Assembly: GCA_902491395.1 (NCBI GenBank)
Contig: CABUHO010000035.1
Span: forward strand, 1-16,222
Origin: an uncultured Collinsella sp.
GTDB lineage: Bacteria; Actinomycetota; Coriobacteriia; Coriobacteriales; Coriobacteriaceae
Direction of reading: 5' to 3'
DNA: 16,222 nt
The notes below the pieces were generated by a model. That model did not search any database and was not told where the DNA came from. It worked only from the letters and a program-made list of their open reading frames with translations. Positions 1 to 7,338 of the stretch are shown here, piece after piece. How positions within the stretch are numbered: the first letter of the stretch is position 1; each line of letters starts with the position of its first letter. The position numbers were made by a program, and so were the translations under genes.

Positions 1-2
1 TC

Positions 3-203
3 GCCCGCGCCGTCTTCGAGGCCGCCAACGGCAACGGGGACAGGGTCGTGCCGGTATCGACCGCCGACTACTACGCGAGCGCCGAGGGCCCCGTCGCCCC
101 GCGCCCGGTCCACTCCGCGCTCGACCTGTCCAAGCTCGAGGCTGCCGGCTTCCACATGCCCGACTGGGAGGAAGAGCTGGGGGAGTACATCAAGACGCTC
201 TAG
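3..203 (+). CDS. rfbD: dTDP-4-dehydrorhamnose reductase, C-terminal fragment (RmlD-like)
   Basis: This is the 3' end of a gene that begins before the window. The frame is open from base 3 to TAG at 201-203 and gives 66 residues. The ending, with PRPVHSALD, then SKLEAAGF, then PDWEEELGEYI, matches the C-terminus of RmlD/RfbD. In that family a P-R-P-x-x-S-x-L stretch precedes the last substrate-domain helices and a final W-x-x-x-L-x-x-Y/F. RmlD is the NADPH-dependent reductase that makes dTDP-L-rhamnose in the cytoplasm. The catalytic YxxxK and nucleotide-binding regions lie outside the window, so identity rests on the tail alone. An RmlC-RmlD fusion is also possible. Its neighbour is a polysaccharide glycosyltransferase/export set, which agrees with a role in rhamnose supply. 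Confidence 0.72.
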   Translation, partial: ARAVFEAANGNGDRVVPVSTADYYASAEGPVAPRPVHSALDLSKLEAAGFHMPDWEEELGEYIKTL

Positions 204-225
204 CCGCTATTAACTTTTCGAGAGT

Positions 226-258
226 AAAAGCCGCCGTTCTTTAACGGCGGCTTTTCTT
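226..258. terminator. Bidirectional rho-independent terminator
   Basis: A 13-bp perfect stem (226-238 with 243-255) closes on a 4-nt CTTT loop. The outer stem is four A residues on one side and four T on the other, so each strand ends in a U-rich tract. It lies between the converging rfbD-like gene (+) and glycosyltransferase (-) and probably ends both transcripts. Confidence 0.9.
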
Positions 259-305
259 GTTGGTGGCTATCTGAGCAGTGGTGCCAATAGTATTTTGCGG
301 AAGAT

Positions 306-1277
306 CTACCTCTCGCTTGGCATGGAAGTAGGGTGGCCGGGCTGGTCGTCGTAGGCGTATTTGCTGTACACGTTGACCTCCCACTGCTTTTTTTCGACCT
401 TTGCTACAGAATCTAGGATGAAGCCGGTCGCAAGGCTCAGGCCGCACAGGAACATAAACGAGGCGGCGAGCATAGCGGTGGGGAAGCGCGGGACGAGGCC
501 GGTCTGGAAATATTCGACAACGATGGGCATGCCCAGGGCGAGGCCGAATACCGCGAACAGAAGCGCAACGAGGCTGAAGAACTTCAGCGGGCGGTAGTCC
601 TTGAACAGCGTGCCGATCATCGCAACGACTTTAATGCCGTCGCTCACGGTGTTGAGTTTGGACTCGGAACCCTCGGGACGGTCGCGGTACTCGATGGGCA
701 CATCTTTGATGCGCCAGCGGTGGTCGACGGCGTGGATCGAGAGCTCGGTTTCGATCTGAAAGCCCTCGGAAAGCACTGGGAAGGTTTTAACGAACGGGCG
801 GCTCATGGCGCGGTAGCCTGTCATGACGTCATCGAAGCTGTAGCCATAGATCCACTTGATCATGGCGCGGACCAGATTATTGCCAAAGCCGTGGAAGGCA
901 CGCTTGTTCTCCTCGGCGTAGGTGCCGTTGGAAAGGCGATCGCCTACGGTCATGTCGGCCGTGCCGTTAAGGATGGGCTCGCAGAGGGCCTTGGCCGCCT
1001 CGGCGGGGTAGGTGTCGTCTCCGTCGACCATCAGGTAGCAATCGGCGTCGATATCGCGAAACATCTGGCGGCACACGTTGCCCTTTCCCTGACGGGGCTC
1101 AAAGCGGACTGTGGCGCCGTGCTCGGTGGCAATGCGTGAGGTATCGTCCGACGAGTTGTTGTCATAGACATAGACCGTCGCCTGCGGAAGCTCGCGGTGA
1201 AAGTCGTCGATGACTTTGCCGATCGTGAGCGCTTCGTTGTAGCAAGGGATGATGACGGCGATGGATTCAGAATTCAC
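306..1277 (-). CDS. Family 2 glycosyltransferase, polyprenyl-phosphate glycosyltransferase type, membrane-anchored
   Basis: The 323-residue protein starts with GTG at 1275-1277, preceded by AAGGAG at a 6-nt spacing. Residues 6-115 form a GT-A fold: IPCYNE near 10-15, YDNNSSDD near 38-45, and the metal/nucleotide-sugar DGDD motif at 85-88. The middle contains GYRAMSR (154-160) and EGFQIETELS (171-180), both typical of dolichyl- or undecaprenyl-phosphate mannosyl/glucosyltransferase-like enzymes. Two hydrophobic segments at about 233-254 and 267-289 anchor it in the membrane. The expected role is transfer of a sugar from a nucleotide donor to a polyprenyl phosphate, or onto a lipid-linked glycan, at the inner face. 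Donor and acceptor cannot be read from the sequence. It is transcribed away from the export pair to its right and converges on the rhamnose gene to its left. Confidence 0.85.
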   Translation of the reverse strand: MNSESIAVIIPCYNEALTIGKVIDDFHRELPQATVYVYDNNSSDDTSRIATEHGATVRFEPRQGKGNVCRQMFRDIDADCYLMVDGDDTYPAEAAKALCEPILNGTADMTVGDRLSNGTYAEENKRAFHGFGNNLVRAMIKWIYGYSFDDVMTGYRAMSRPFVKTFPVLSEGFQIETELSIHAVDHRWRIKDVPIEYRDRPEGSESKLNTVSDGIKVVAMIGTLFKDYRPLKFFSLVALLFAVFGLALGMPIVVEYFQTGLVPRFPTAMLAASFMFLCGLSLATGFILDSVAKVEKKQWEVNVYSKYAYDDQPGHPTSMPSER

Positions 1278-1307
1278 TTAATGCTCCTTATACATTCAAT
1301 CCTAGAA

Positions 1308-1398
1308 AGTATAGCCGTTTGGGCCTGGCATCCTAAGATGTGGGTTAGTTCTCCAGTTTTGTTGCGCGAATCGTTTGCATGGCCGTCGGGTCTATACT
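1308..1398. promoter_or_regulatory. Divergent promoter region with -10-like boxes on both strands
   Basis: The 160-nt gap between the divergent glycosyltransferase and permease genes carries TATACT on the minus strand (1308-1313, about 31 nt upstream of the glycosyltransferase start). It also carries TATACT on the plus strand (1393-1398, about 40 nt upstream of the permease start). Neither has a convincing -35 hexamer at 16-18 nt, so the calls rest on the -10 boxes and on position. Confidence 0.4.
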
Positions 1399-1437
1399 GT
1401 TCGTTTGTCAACGATTACGAGTAAAGGAGTTGCATCC

Positions 1438-2283
1438 GTGTCGGATCAGACAAAGCAACAAGAAACTCGCAGTCTGCCTGCGACGTTTGCTAAGAACGAA
1501 TTTGAGAAGGACGCGTTTATCCTTCGTCAGCTGGTTACCAAGGATTTTAAGATCAAGTATCGCCGTAGCGTTCTGGGCGTCGCATGGTCGGTGCTCAACC
1601 CGCTGCTGATGATGATCGTCATGGCCATCGTGTTCTCGACGATTTTTGGCCAGGGCCGCAATGGCTCAATGACGCCCGAGATGTACCCGCTGTACTTGAT
1701 CGTGGGTAACATCACCTTTGCCGTCATGTCTGAGTCTACTAACCAGGCCCTGACGTCGATCGTGGGCGCTGCCCCTCTGCTCAAGAAGGTTAAGGTGCAC
1801 CGCTGGGTTTTCCCGGTGCAGAAGGTGCTCTTCTCGCTGGTCAACTTTGCCTTCTCGCTGGTCGCCGTCGCCATCGTCATGCTGTGGTTCCGCGTTATGC
1901 CTTCTTGGCACCTGATTCTGTTGCCGGTTTGCCTGCTGCTGCTTATGTGCTTCTGCATGGGCCTGGGCATGATGCTCTCTGCCCTTACGGTCTTCTTCCG
2001 CGACGTTATGCATCTGTGGAGCGTCGTCATTACGGCGTGGACTTACATTACGCCCATCTTCTGGACGACTGACTATATTGCGCAAATGCCGCATCTCGTG
2101 CGTATCTTGATGTATGCGAACCCCATGTTCAACTACCTGCAGTTTATGCGCGATATCTTCCTGTTCCAGACTACGCCCTCGCTTATGACGTTTGGTATGT
2201 GCGTCGCTTGGGCGGTTCTTGCGCTTATTATTGGCTATACCGTGTTCCATAAGTCCGAGCGCAAATTTATCCTCTACATCTAA
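1438..2283 (+). CDS. ABC-2 type polysaccharide/teichoic acid export permease (Wzm/TagG family)
   Basis: The frame is open further upstream, but GTG at 1438 is preferred because AAAGGAG (1423-1429) sits 8 nt before it. This gives 281 residues, the normal family size. A polar N-terminus is followed by KIKYRRSVLGVAWSVLNPLL (39-58). That is the hallmark start of Wzm/TagG permeases, whose amphipathic segment leads into the first membrane helix. About six membrane segments follow, at roughly 50-70, 85-105, 128-150, 158-183, 193-212 and 250-270. FFRDV at 186-190 is the conserved cytoplasmic loop motif. The protein should form the membrane channel that moves a lipid-linked glycan across the cytoplasmic membrane. 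The ATPase gene follows, with its ribosome binding site overlapping this gene's stop codon. The cargo is unknown. Confidence 0.9.
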   Translation: MSDQTKQQETRSLPATFAKNEFEKDAFILRQLVTKDFKIKYRRSVLGVAWSVLNPLLMMIVMAIVFSTIFGQGRNGSMTPEMYPLYLIVGNITFAVMSESTNQALTSIVGAAPLLKKVKVHRWVFPVQKVLFSLVNFAFSLVAVAIVMLWFRVMPSWHLILLPVCLLLLMCFCMGLGMMLSALTVFFRDVMHLWSVVITAWTYITPIFWTTDYIAQMPHLVRILMYANPMFNYLQFMRDIFLFQTTPSLMTFGMCVAWAVLALIIGYTVFHKSERKFILYI

Positions 2284-2294
2284 GGAGTGCTGTG

Positions 2295-3062
2295 ATGACT
2301 GAATCTGTTGTTGATTACAGCGAGCAGCCTCTGGCTGTCGAGGTCGACGACGTCACCATGATCTTTAACATGGCGTCCGAGTCGCTGACCAACCTCAAGG
2401 AGTACTTCATTAAGCTTGCCAAGCACGAGCTGTTCTTTGAGGAGTTTAGGGCGCTTAAGCACATCTCGTTTGATATTCATCGCGGCGAGGTTGTGGGTCT
2501 GGTCGGCACCAATGGCTCCGGCAAGTCTACGATGCTCAAGATTATCGCTGGCGTTCTTGAGCCTAGCGAGGGCAGCGTTAAGGTGCACGGTAACATCGCG
2601 CCGCTGATTGAGCTTGGCGCCGGCTTTGACCCCGAGCTGACCGCCCGCGAGAACATCTATCTGAACGGCGCCCTGCTCGGCTATACCAAGGAGTTCATCG
2701 ACGCCAACTTTGACGGCATTATCGAGTTCGCTGAGCTGCAGAACTTTGTCGATATGCCGCTTAAGAACTTCTCTTCGGGCATGGTGGCGCGTATCGCCTT
2801 TGCAATCGCGACGATTACCGAGCCCGATATTCTGATCGTTGACGAGACGCTGTCCGTCGGTGATGTGTTCTTCCAGCAGAAGTGTGAGGCCCGCATTCAG
2901 CACTTTATCCAGAGCGGTGACGTGACGGTTCTGTTCGTTTCGCACTCCATGGAGCAGGTTGAGCGCATCTGCCAGCGTGCCGTTTGGATTGAGAAGGGTG
3001 ACCTTCGCATGGACGGCCCGGTCGATGAGGTCTGCAAGGCGTATCGCGAGCAGTTCAACTAG
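2295..3062 (+). CDS. ABC transporter ATPase for polysaccharide/teichoic acid export (Wzt/TagH family), short form
   Basis: The protein has 255 residues. ATG at 2295 is chosen over GTG at 2292 because AAGGAG (2282-2287), which overlaps the permease stop codon, is then 7 nt away. Visible motifs are Walker A GTNGSGKST (71-79), the signature NFSSGMVAR (158-166), Walker B ILIVDE (179-184) and the switch His in VSHS (near 217). The FSSGM signature and the LIELGAGFDPELTAREN stretch (104-120) are typical of Wzt/TagH/RfbB-type exporters. The protein ends soon after the nucleotide-binding domain, so the C-terminal carbohydrate-binding domain of long Wzt proteins and the extracellular tail of TagH are absent. 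It should power the permease encoded directly upstream. Translation of the two is probably coupled. Confidence 0.92.
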   Translation: MTESVVDYSEQPLAVEVDDVTMIFNMASESLTNLKEYFIKLAKHELFFEEFRALKHISFDIHRGEVVGLVGTNGSGKSTMLKIIAGVLEPSEGSVKVHGNIAPLIELGAGFDPELTARENIYLNGALLGYTKEFIDANFDGIIEFAELQNFVDMPLKNFSSGMVARIAFAIATITEPDILIVDETLSVGDVFFQQKCEARIQHFIQSGDVTVLFVSHSMEQVERICQRAVWIEKGDLRMDGPVDEVCKAYREQFN

Positions 3063-3064
3063 GT

Positions 3065-3070
3065 TATAAT
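3065..3070 (+). promoter_or_regulatory. Consensus -10 box upstream of tRNA-Arg(UCU)
   Basis: A perfect TATAAT begins 3 nt after the ATPase stop codon and ends 46 nt before the tRNA. No good -35 hexamer lies 16-19 nt upstream (the 17-nt position reads TATCGC), so the promoter may be weak, or the tRNA may also be read from the ABC genes. No terminator separates the two. Confidence 0.45.
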
Positions 3071-3116
3071 TACTTGCGCCCGACAGGCTTGCGCTTGCTT
3101 GGGCGTGTGGTTATTT

Positions 3117-3193
3117 GCTCCATTAGCTCAGTTGGATAGAGCAGGGGACTTCTAATCCCAAGGTCGACGGTTCGAATCCGCCATGGAGCACCA
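3117..3193 (+). tRNA. tRNA-Arg, anticodon UCU
   Basis: The 77-nt cloverleaf includes an encoded CCA (3191-3193). The acceptor stem GCTCCAT pairs with ATGGAGC (7 bp) before discriminator A. The D arm is GCTC-AGTTGGATA-GAGC. The anticodon loop CTTCTAA places TCT at positions 34-36, which reads AGA/AGG. The T arm is GACGG-TTCGAAT-CCGCC with one A-C mismatch. The outermost anticodon-stem pair (G-A) is also non-canonical. Both irregularities are tolerable in a functional tRNA. Confidence 0.95.
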
Positions 3194-3202
3194 TCGTTTA
3201 TT

Positions 3203-3235
3203 AAGCCCGGACCGCTTGGTGGTCTGGGCTTTTTT
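3203..3235 (+). terminator. Rho-independent terminator of tRNA-Arg(UCU)
   Basis: An 11-bp stem (AAGCCCGGACC at 3203-3213 with GGTCTGGGCTT at 3221-3231, one G-U pair) has a 7-nt loop and runs into a T tract ending at 3235. It begins 10 nt after the tRNA. On the other strand it could also stop readthrough from aroQ, although the U tract there is interrupted. Confidence 0.92.
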
Positions 3236-3297
3236 CATCTTGTATGCTGCTGAAGCCGAGCGCGAGCAAGCCGCTGCTGTTTGTTGGGGTTGGCATT

Positions 3298-3735
3298 TTA
3301 CTTTTCCAGATGCTCTTTCAACAGCTCTAGCGCATGTGCGTAGCCCTGCAGGCCTTCGCCGGTGATGGTGGCGAAGCAGGCTAGGCGTGCATAGCTCACC
3401 TGGCGGAAGTCCTCGCGCGTCTCTACGGCGCTGATGTGCACCTCGACGGCAGGGATGGCGACGGCCTTGAGGGCGTCAAGGATTGCCACGCTGGTGTGCG
3501 TGTAGGCTGCCGGGTTGATGACGATGCCGTCGACCTTGCCGTAGGCCTCCTGGATCTTGTCGACGATGCTGCCCTCGTGGTTGGACTGGAAGACCTCGAC
3601 CTCGTCGAAGCCCTGCGCAGCGCCTGCCTCCTGGCAGATCTGCACTAAGCGGCCGTAGTTGTCACTGCCATAGATGCCCGGCTCGCGAATGCCGAGCATG
3701 TTGAGGTTGGGGCCGTTGATGACGAGTGCTTTCAT
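3298..3735 (-). CDS. aroQ: 3-dehydroquinate dehydratase, type II
   Basis: The protein has 145 residues, the standard length for type II dehydroquinases. It removes water from 3-dehydroquinate to give 3-dehydroshikimate (third step of the shikimate pathway, cytoplasm) and usually forms a dodecamer. MKALVINGPNLNMLG opens the protein, followed by REPGIYG with the catalytic Tyr at 22. INPAAYTHTS (73-82) holds the substrate-binding Asn and the catalytic His (80). VEVHISA (97-103) holds a second active-site His. The start at 3735 fits the family and follows AAAGGA at a suitable distance; the frame extends further upstream without homology. It is the last gene of the operon, separated from aroE-aroK by 64 nt that contain a palindrome, so its expression may differ from that of the genes before it. 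Confidence 0.96.
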   Translation of the reverse strand: MKALVINGPNLNMLGIREPGIYGSDNYGRLVQICQEAGAAQGFDEVEVFQSNHEGSIVDKIQEAYGKVDGIVINPAAYTHTSVAILDALKAVAIPAVEVHISAVETREDFRQVSYARLACFATITGEGLQGYAHALELLKEHLEK

Positions 3736-3757
3736 GGTTGCTTCCTTTGCAGTCGAG

Positions 3758-3796
3758 AAACCACCGCAAAGGTGCCTGTCCCCTTTGTGGTGGTTT
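3758..3796. repeat. REP-like palindrome between aroE-aroK and aroQ
   Basis: Two 15-nt arms (3758-3772 and 3782-3796) are complementary at 14 positions, with the other a G-U pair, around a 9-nt loop. On the minus strand the loop region reads GGGGACAGGCACC. In RNA this would be a very stable hairpin. It lacks a proper U tract on the minus strand (only TTTCTC), so it looks more like a REP/RNA-stability element than a terminator. No second copy was seen in the window. Confidence 0.75.
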
Positions 3797-3799
3797 TGA

Positions 3800-5050
3800 T
3801 TAGAGAGCGGATGGGAGGGTGTCGAGGAGGGCTTGGGCGGTGTTGGCGGCGCAGTCGCGTGAGCCGATGATGTAGTCGGCCCAGGCGCTGTAGCGCGGCA
3901 TGCGCTGCTCGGCCAGCTTGTCGATGCCATCGCGGGCGGTGATGGGGCGTCCCTTGTGGGCGAGTTCGTCGAGCTTGCGGTTGAGCATCACAATCTGGCT
4001 GTTCTGGTGCAGTAGCGGGTAGTTCTCGTCGCGCGTGACCACGCCGCCGCCCGTGGAAAGCACCAGGCCGCTGCGCTTGGAGATGTCGGCCAGCGCCGCC
4101 GTCTCCTGTTCGCGGAAGGCCGCCTCGCCGCGCTCGACGATAAAGTCGGCGCAGGGCATGCCCAGGCGCTCCTCGAGGGCGCGGTCCAGGTCGATGTGCT
4201 CTCGCCCCGTGAGCAGGGCAATCTGCTCGCCCACGCGGGTCTTGCCCGAGCCCGGCATACCGATCAGCGCGATGTTCTGTTCGCGGCGTGACAGGCGCTC
4301 TGTTACGTCCAGAATTCGCTCACACGGAGTGACCTGGCCGGTATAGCGCTCAACGGCTTGCGCCGCCTGGGCCACGAGCATCAGCAGGCCGCCGATGCAG
4401 GGGATGCCGCGGCGCTCGGCCTCGAGCATGAGTCCCGTGCGTGCAGGGTTGTAGACAATGTCGATAACGCCTTCGAGCGCATCGAGCCCTTCGAGCGTGC
4501 AAGGCGCGTCGGGACAGTGGGGGAACATGCCGGCGGGCGTGCAGTTGACGAGCAACGCGGCGTCGGACTGCTGCGCGATGTTGTCGTAGTTGACTTCGCT
4601 CGTGCGGCCGACCGGCACGACGATGGCGCCCAAGTCGCCGAGCACCATGCTGGCAGTGGTGCCGGCGCCACCGGTGGCACCGAGCACGAGGGCCTTCTTG
4701 CCGGCAACCTCTACGCCCAACTCCTCGACCAGACACTGAAAACCAAAGTAGTCGGTGTTGTCGCCGCGCAGGCGGCCGTCGGGCAGGCGCGTGATGGTGT
4801 TGACGTTGCCCATGCGTTCGGCGAGCGGACTCAGCTCGTCCAGGTACTCCATGACGGTGCGCTTGTAGGGGATGGTAACATTGGTGCCCTCCCACTCGTC
4901 GCCCGTCATAAAGGCCGCGAGCTCCTCGGGCTCGCGCTCAAAACGCACGTACTCAAGCCCCGCCAGCTCCTTGTAGATGGTCGGGGTGTAGCTGTGGCCC
5001 AGCACGCGGCCCAGCACGCCGTAGGGGCGGGTTGCGGCGACATCGGTCAT
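3800..5050 (-). CDS. aroE-aroK: Bifunctional shikimate dehydrogenase-shikimate kinase fusion (AroE-AroK)
   Basis: One 416-residue protein covers two consecutive pathway steps. Residues 1-250 are shikimate dehydrogenase (dehydroshikimate + NADPH to shikimate). They show HSYTP (19-23), NVTIPYK with catalytic Lys63, GDNTD with Asp100, the dinucleotide loop LGATGGAG (123-130), VNCTPAGM (168-175), DIVYNPARTG (197-206) and GLLMLVAQAAQ (221-231). Residues 257-416 are shikimate kinase (ATP to shikimate-3-phosphate). They show the P-loop GMPGSGKTRVG (264-274), DLD (287-289), STGGGVV (332-338) and the lid GRPI (367-370). All key residues of both halves are present. The ATG at 5048-5050 directly abuts the pheA stop, and its GGAGG lies inside pheA, so translation is probably coupled. 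I see no frameshift that would split the halves. Confidence 0.95.
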   Translation of the reverse strand: MTDVAATRPYGVLGRVLGHSYTPTIYKELAGLEYVRFEREPEELAAFMTGDEWEGTNVTIPYKRTVMEYLDELSPLAERMGNVNTITRLPDGRLRGDNTDYFGFQCLVEELGVEVAGKKALVLGATGGAGTTASMVLGDLGAIVVPVGRTSEVNYDNIAQQSDAALLVNCTPAGMFPHCPDAPCTLEGLDALEGVIDIVYNPARTGLMLEAERRGIPCIGGLLMLVAQAAQAVERYTGQVTPCERILDVTERLSRREQNIALIGMPGSGKTRVGEQIALLTGREHIDLDRALEERLGMPCADFIVERGEAAFREQETAALADISKRSGLVLSTGGGVVTRDENYPLLHQNSQIVMLNRKLDELAHKGRPITARDGIDKLAEQRMPRYSAWADYIIGSRDCAANTAQALLDTLPSAL

Positions 5051-6196
5051 CTAGAGCACCTCCGTGTAACTACCAAAGTAGGTGAAGCTCTCGCACACGT
5101 CGTTGATGGAATCGAGCAGGTCATCGAGGGCCTTGCTGCCAAAGGGGCAGTCTAGGTCAAAGTAGAACATAAACTCAAAGTCGTGCCCGGGGATGGGGCG
5201 GCTCTCGAGCTTGATGAGGTTGATATTGAGCGCGTAGAAGCGCTCGAGTACGCGATAGAGTGCGCCCGGCTCGTTGGCCGTGGTAATCATGAGCGAGGTG
5301 CGGTTGGCGCCGGGGTAGACGCGTGGCTCGCGGCTGATGACGACAAAGCGCGTGTAGTTGTTGTCCGAGTCCTGGATATTGGGCTCCAGTACCTCCAGGC
5401 CGTAGAGTGCCGCGCAGCTGCGCGATGCGATGGCGGCAACATCGGTGCGCTCGGAGCTGGCGACCATCTCGGCCGACATGGCCGTGTTGGGGTACTTGGT
5501 GGCGTGCAGGTCGTGCGCCTCGATAAAGCCGGCGCATTGGGCAATGGCCTGGCCGTGGCTGTAGACCTCGTGCACGTCCGCAAGCTTGGTGCCGGGCTTG
5601 ACGAGCAGGTTGTGGTCGATTTTGAGGCGAAGCGAGCGCACGATGTGGAAGTCGAACTGGGCGAGCAGGTCGTAGACGGCGTTGACCGAGCCGGCGGTGG
5701 AGTTTTCGATGGGCAGCACGCCAAACTCGCAGAAGCCGTCGCGCACGGCGCGCATAACGCCCTCGAAAGTCTCGAAGAACGCAATGTCGGGCACGTCGAA
5801 GAGCTTGCACGCGGCTATCTGGCTATAGGCACCTTCCACGCCCTGGCAGGCAACGGTGGCCGTTTGAGGGAAGGGCGTGTCGGAGGCTGCAGCCGTGGCG
5901 TGGGCCTTTTGCGAGACGGTGATGCCCTTGAGCTCGTTGATGTAGCGCTGCTGCTCGGCCTTGCTCATGCTCATGAGGAGACGGAACAGGGTGATGGTCT
6001 GCGCCTCGTAGCGCTCGGGCGCGCGGCTGGCGAGGTTGTTGAGCTTGGAGCGCTCACGGGCGGGGTCGAAGACGGCCTTGCCCATCTCGATTTTTGACTT
6101 GGCGACCTCGGTGGCAATGTCCATGCGCTCGACAAAGCTGTTGAGGAGCGTGGTGTCGATGCCATCGATGGCCTGGCGGATGTCAGCAAGGTCCAT
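5051..6196 (-). CDS. pheA: P-protein: chorismate mutase-prephenate dehydratase with ACT domain
   Basis: The protein has 381 residues from ATG at 6194-6196, preceded by AAAGGGG. The frame runs 29 codons further upstream without family resemblance. Residues 1-90 are an AroQ-class chorismate mutase (MDLADIRQAIDGID, then helices with R48 and K51). Residues about 113-288 are prephenate dehydratase: GVEGAYS (119-125), PIENSTAGSV (162-171), SHGQAIAQC (213-221) and the catalytic YTRF (281-284). Residues about 299-375 are an ACT domain with GALY (311-314) and ESRP (331-334), the phenylalanine-sensing motifs. The enzyme turns chorismate into prephenate and then phenylpyruvate, and is expected to be feedback-inhibited by phenylalanine. 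TyrA in this operon has no mutase domain, so this mutase may also supply tyrosine synthesis. Confidence 0.96.
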   Translation of the reverse strand: MDLADIRQAIDGIDTTLLNSFVERMDIATEVAKSKIEMGKAVFDPARERSKLNNLASRAPERYEAQTITLFRLLMSMSKAEQQRYINELKGITVSQKAHATAAASDTPFPQTATVACQGVEGAYSQIAACKLFDVPDIAFFETFEGVMRAVRDGFCEFGVLPIENSTAGSVNAVYDLLAQFDFHIVRSLRLKIDHNLLVKPGTKLADVHEVYSHGQAIAQCAGFIEAHDLHATKYPNTAMSAEMVASSERTDVAAIASRSCAALYGLEVLEPNIQDSDNNYTRFVVISREPRVYPGANRTSLMITTANEPGALYRVLERFYALNINLIKLESRPIPGHDFEFMFYFDLDCPFGSKALDDLLDSINDVCESFTYFGSYTEVL

Positions 6197-6239
6197 GGAG
6201 ACCCCTTTCACGTGTCGGGGGATGTTGAGGGGTGGGTAG

Positions 6240-7337
6240 TTAGCGCTGGGCGGCGTCTTCGAGGAGGGCGTCCCAGATGGCAAGGGCGGCGGCTGCCTCG
6301 GCTACGGGGACAGCTCGGGGGACGATGCAGGGATCGTGGCGGCCGTGGACCGAGAGCTCGGCATTTTCCATAGCGTCAATGTCTACGGTCTGCTGCTCGC
6401 GGCCAATCGAGGGCGTCGGCTTTACAGCCATGCGCCACATGACGGGCGCGCCGGTCGAAATACCGCCCAGGATGCCGCCGGCGTTGTTGGACTCGACCTC
6501 GATCTCGCCGGTCTCGGCATCGATGCGATACGGATCGTTGTTCTCGCTGCCGCGCATGGCAGCCACGGCAAAGCCCATGCCAAACTCCACGCCCTTTACG
6601 GCGGGAATGCCAAACGCGATCTGCGCGATGCGGTTCTCGATGCCGTCGAACATGGGGTCGCCGATGCCTGCGGGAAGCCCGTAAATGCCGCACTCCACGA
6701 TGCCGCCGATGCTGTCGAGTTCGTCGCGCGCGGCTAGGATCTCCTCGCGCATGCGGCCGGCTGCGGCGGCGTCAATACACGGCAGATCGTTCGTAAGGAT
6801 CGCCTTGCGGTCGGCCTCGCGATAGACCATGTCGTCCATGGGCAGGTCGGAGATGCCGCCGATCTGCGCCACGTGCGCCATGACCTTGATGCCACGGGCC
6901 TCGAGTGCCTGCAGGGCGATGCCGCCGGCGATGCACAATGGGGCCGTTAGGCGGCCGGAGAAATGCCCGCCGCCGGCGACGTCGTGCATGTTGTGGTACT
7001 TCACGCGCGCCGGAAAGTCCGCATGTCCCGGACGGGGCTTGCGGCGCAGCTCGGAGTAATCCTTGGAGCGCGTGTTGGTGTTCTCGATAATTGCTGCGAT
7101 GGGTGCGCCAGTGGTGTGTCCATCGACCACACCGGCGATGATGTGCGCGGTGTCGGCCTCGCGGCGCTTGGTTGCGGTCTCGTCGCGACCGGGGGCACGA
7201 CGGTCCAAAAAGGCCTGGAGCTGCTCCTGGTCAATGGCAATACCCGCGGGGATGCCATCGAGCGAGCAGCCGATGGCAGGGGAGTGCGACTGGCCGAAGA
7301 TGCTCAGGTGCAATACGTTGCCAAAGGTCGAGGACAT
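6240..7337 (-). CDS. aroC: Chorismate synthase
   Basis: The protein has 365 residues, normal for the family. It converts 5-enolpyruvylshikimate-3-phosphate to chorismate using reduced FMN. FGQSHSP at 14-20 holds the first active-site His (18); many homologues have GESHG here, so Gln and Ser replace Glu and Gly. RPGHAD (102-107) holds a second conserved His. AGGGHFSGR (121-129), GVEFGMGF (249-256), GSENND (263-268), NNAGGILGGISTG (284-296), KPTPSI (306-311) and GRHDPC (332-337) all match the family. The ATG at 7335-7337 lies 1 nt beyond the aroA stop, and GAGGAGG within the end of aroA serves as its ribosome binding site. The 43-nt gap before pheA shows nothing notable. Confidence 0.97.
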   Translation of the reverse strand: MSSTFGNVLHLSIFGQSHSPAIGCSLDGIPAGIAIDQEQLQAFLDRRAPGRDETATKRREADTAHIIAGVVDGHTTGAPIAAIIENTNTRSKDYSELRRKPRPGHADFPARVKYHNMHDVAGGGHFSGRLTAPLCIAGGIALQALEARGIKVMAHVAQIGGISDLPMDDMVYREADRKAILTNDLPCIDAAAAGRMREEILAARDELDSIGGIVECGIYGLPAGIGDPMFDGIENRIAQIAFGIPAVKGVEFGMGFAVAAMRGSENNDPYRIDAETGEIEVESNNAGGILGGISTGAPVMWRMAVKPTPSIGREQQTVDIDAMENAELSVHGRHDPCIVPRAVPVAEAAAALAIWDALLEDAAQR

Positions 7338-7338
7338 G

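Noticed and set aside
35..50. GGGGACAG near position 37 and again near 6307 as further copies of the palindrome before aroQ
   Set aside because: Both are inside coding sequence, lack the complementary arms and are only an 8-nt match.
1375..1437. Earlier TTG start for the ABC permease (302 residues)
   Set aside because: No ribosome binding site precedes it, it overlaps the likely promoter, and GTG 1438 has AAAGGAG at 8 nt.
3077..3105. CGCCC/GGGCG inverted repeat upstream of tRNA-Arg(UCU) as a terminator for the ABC genes
   Set aside because: Only 5 bp with a 19-nt loop and no T tract; it is too weak to call.
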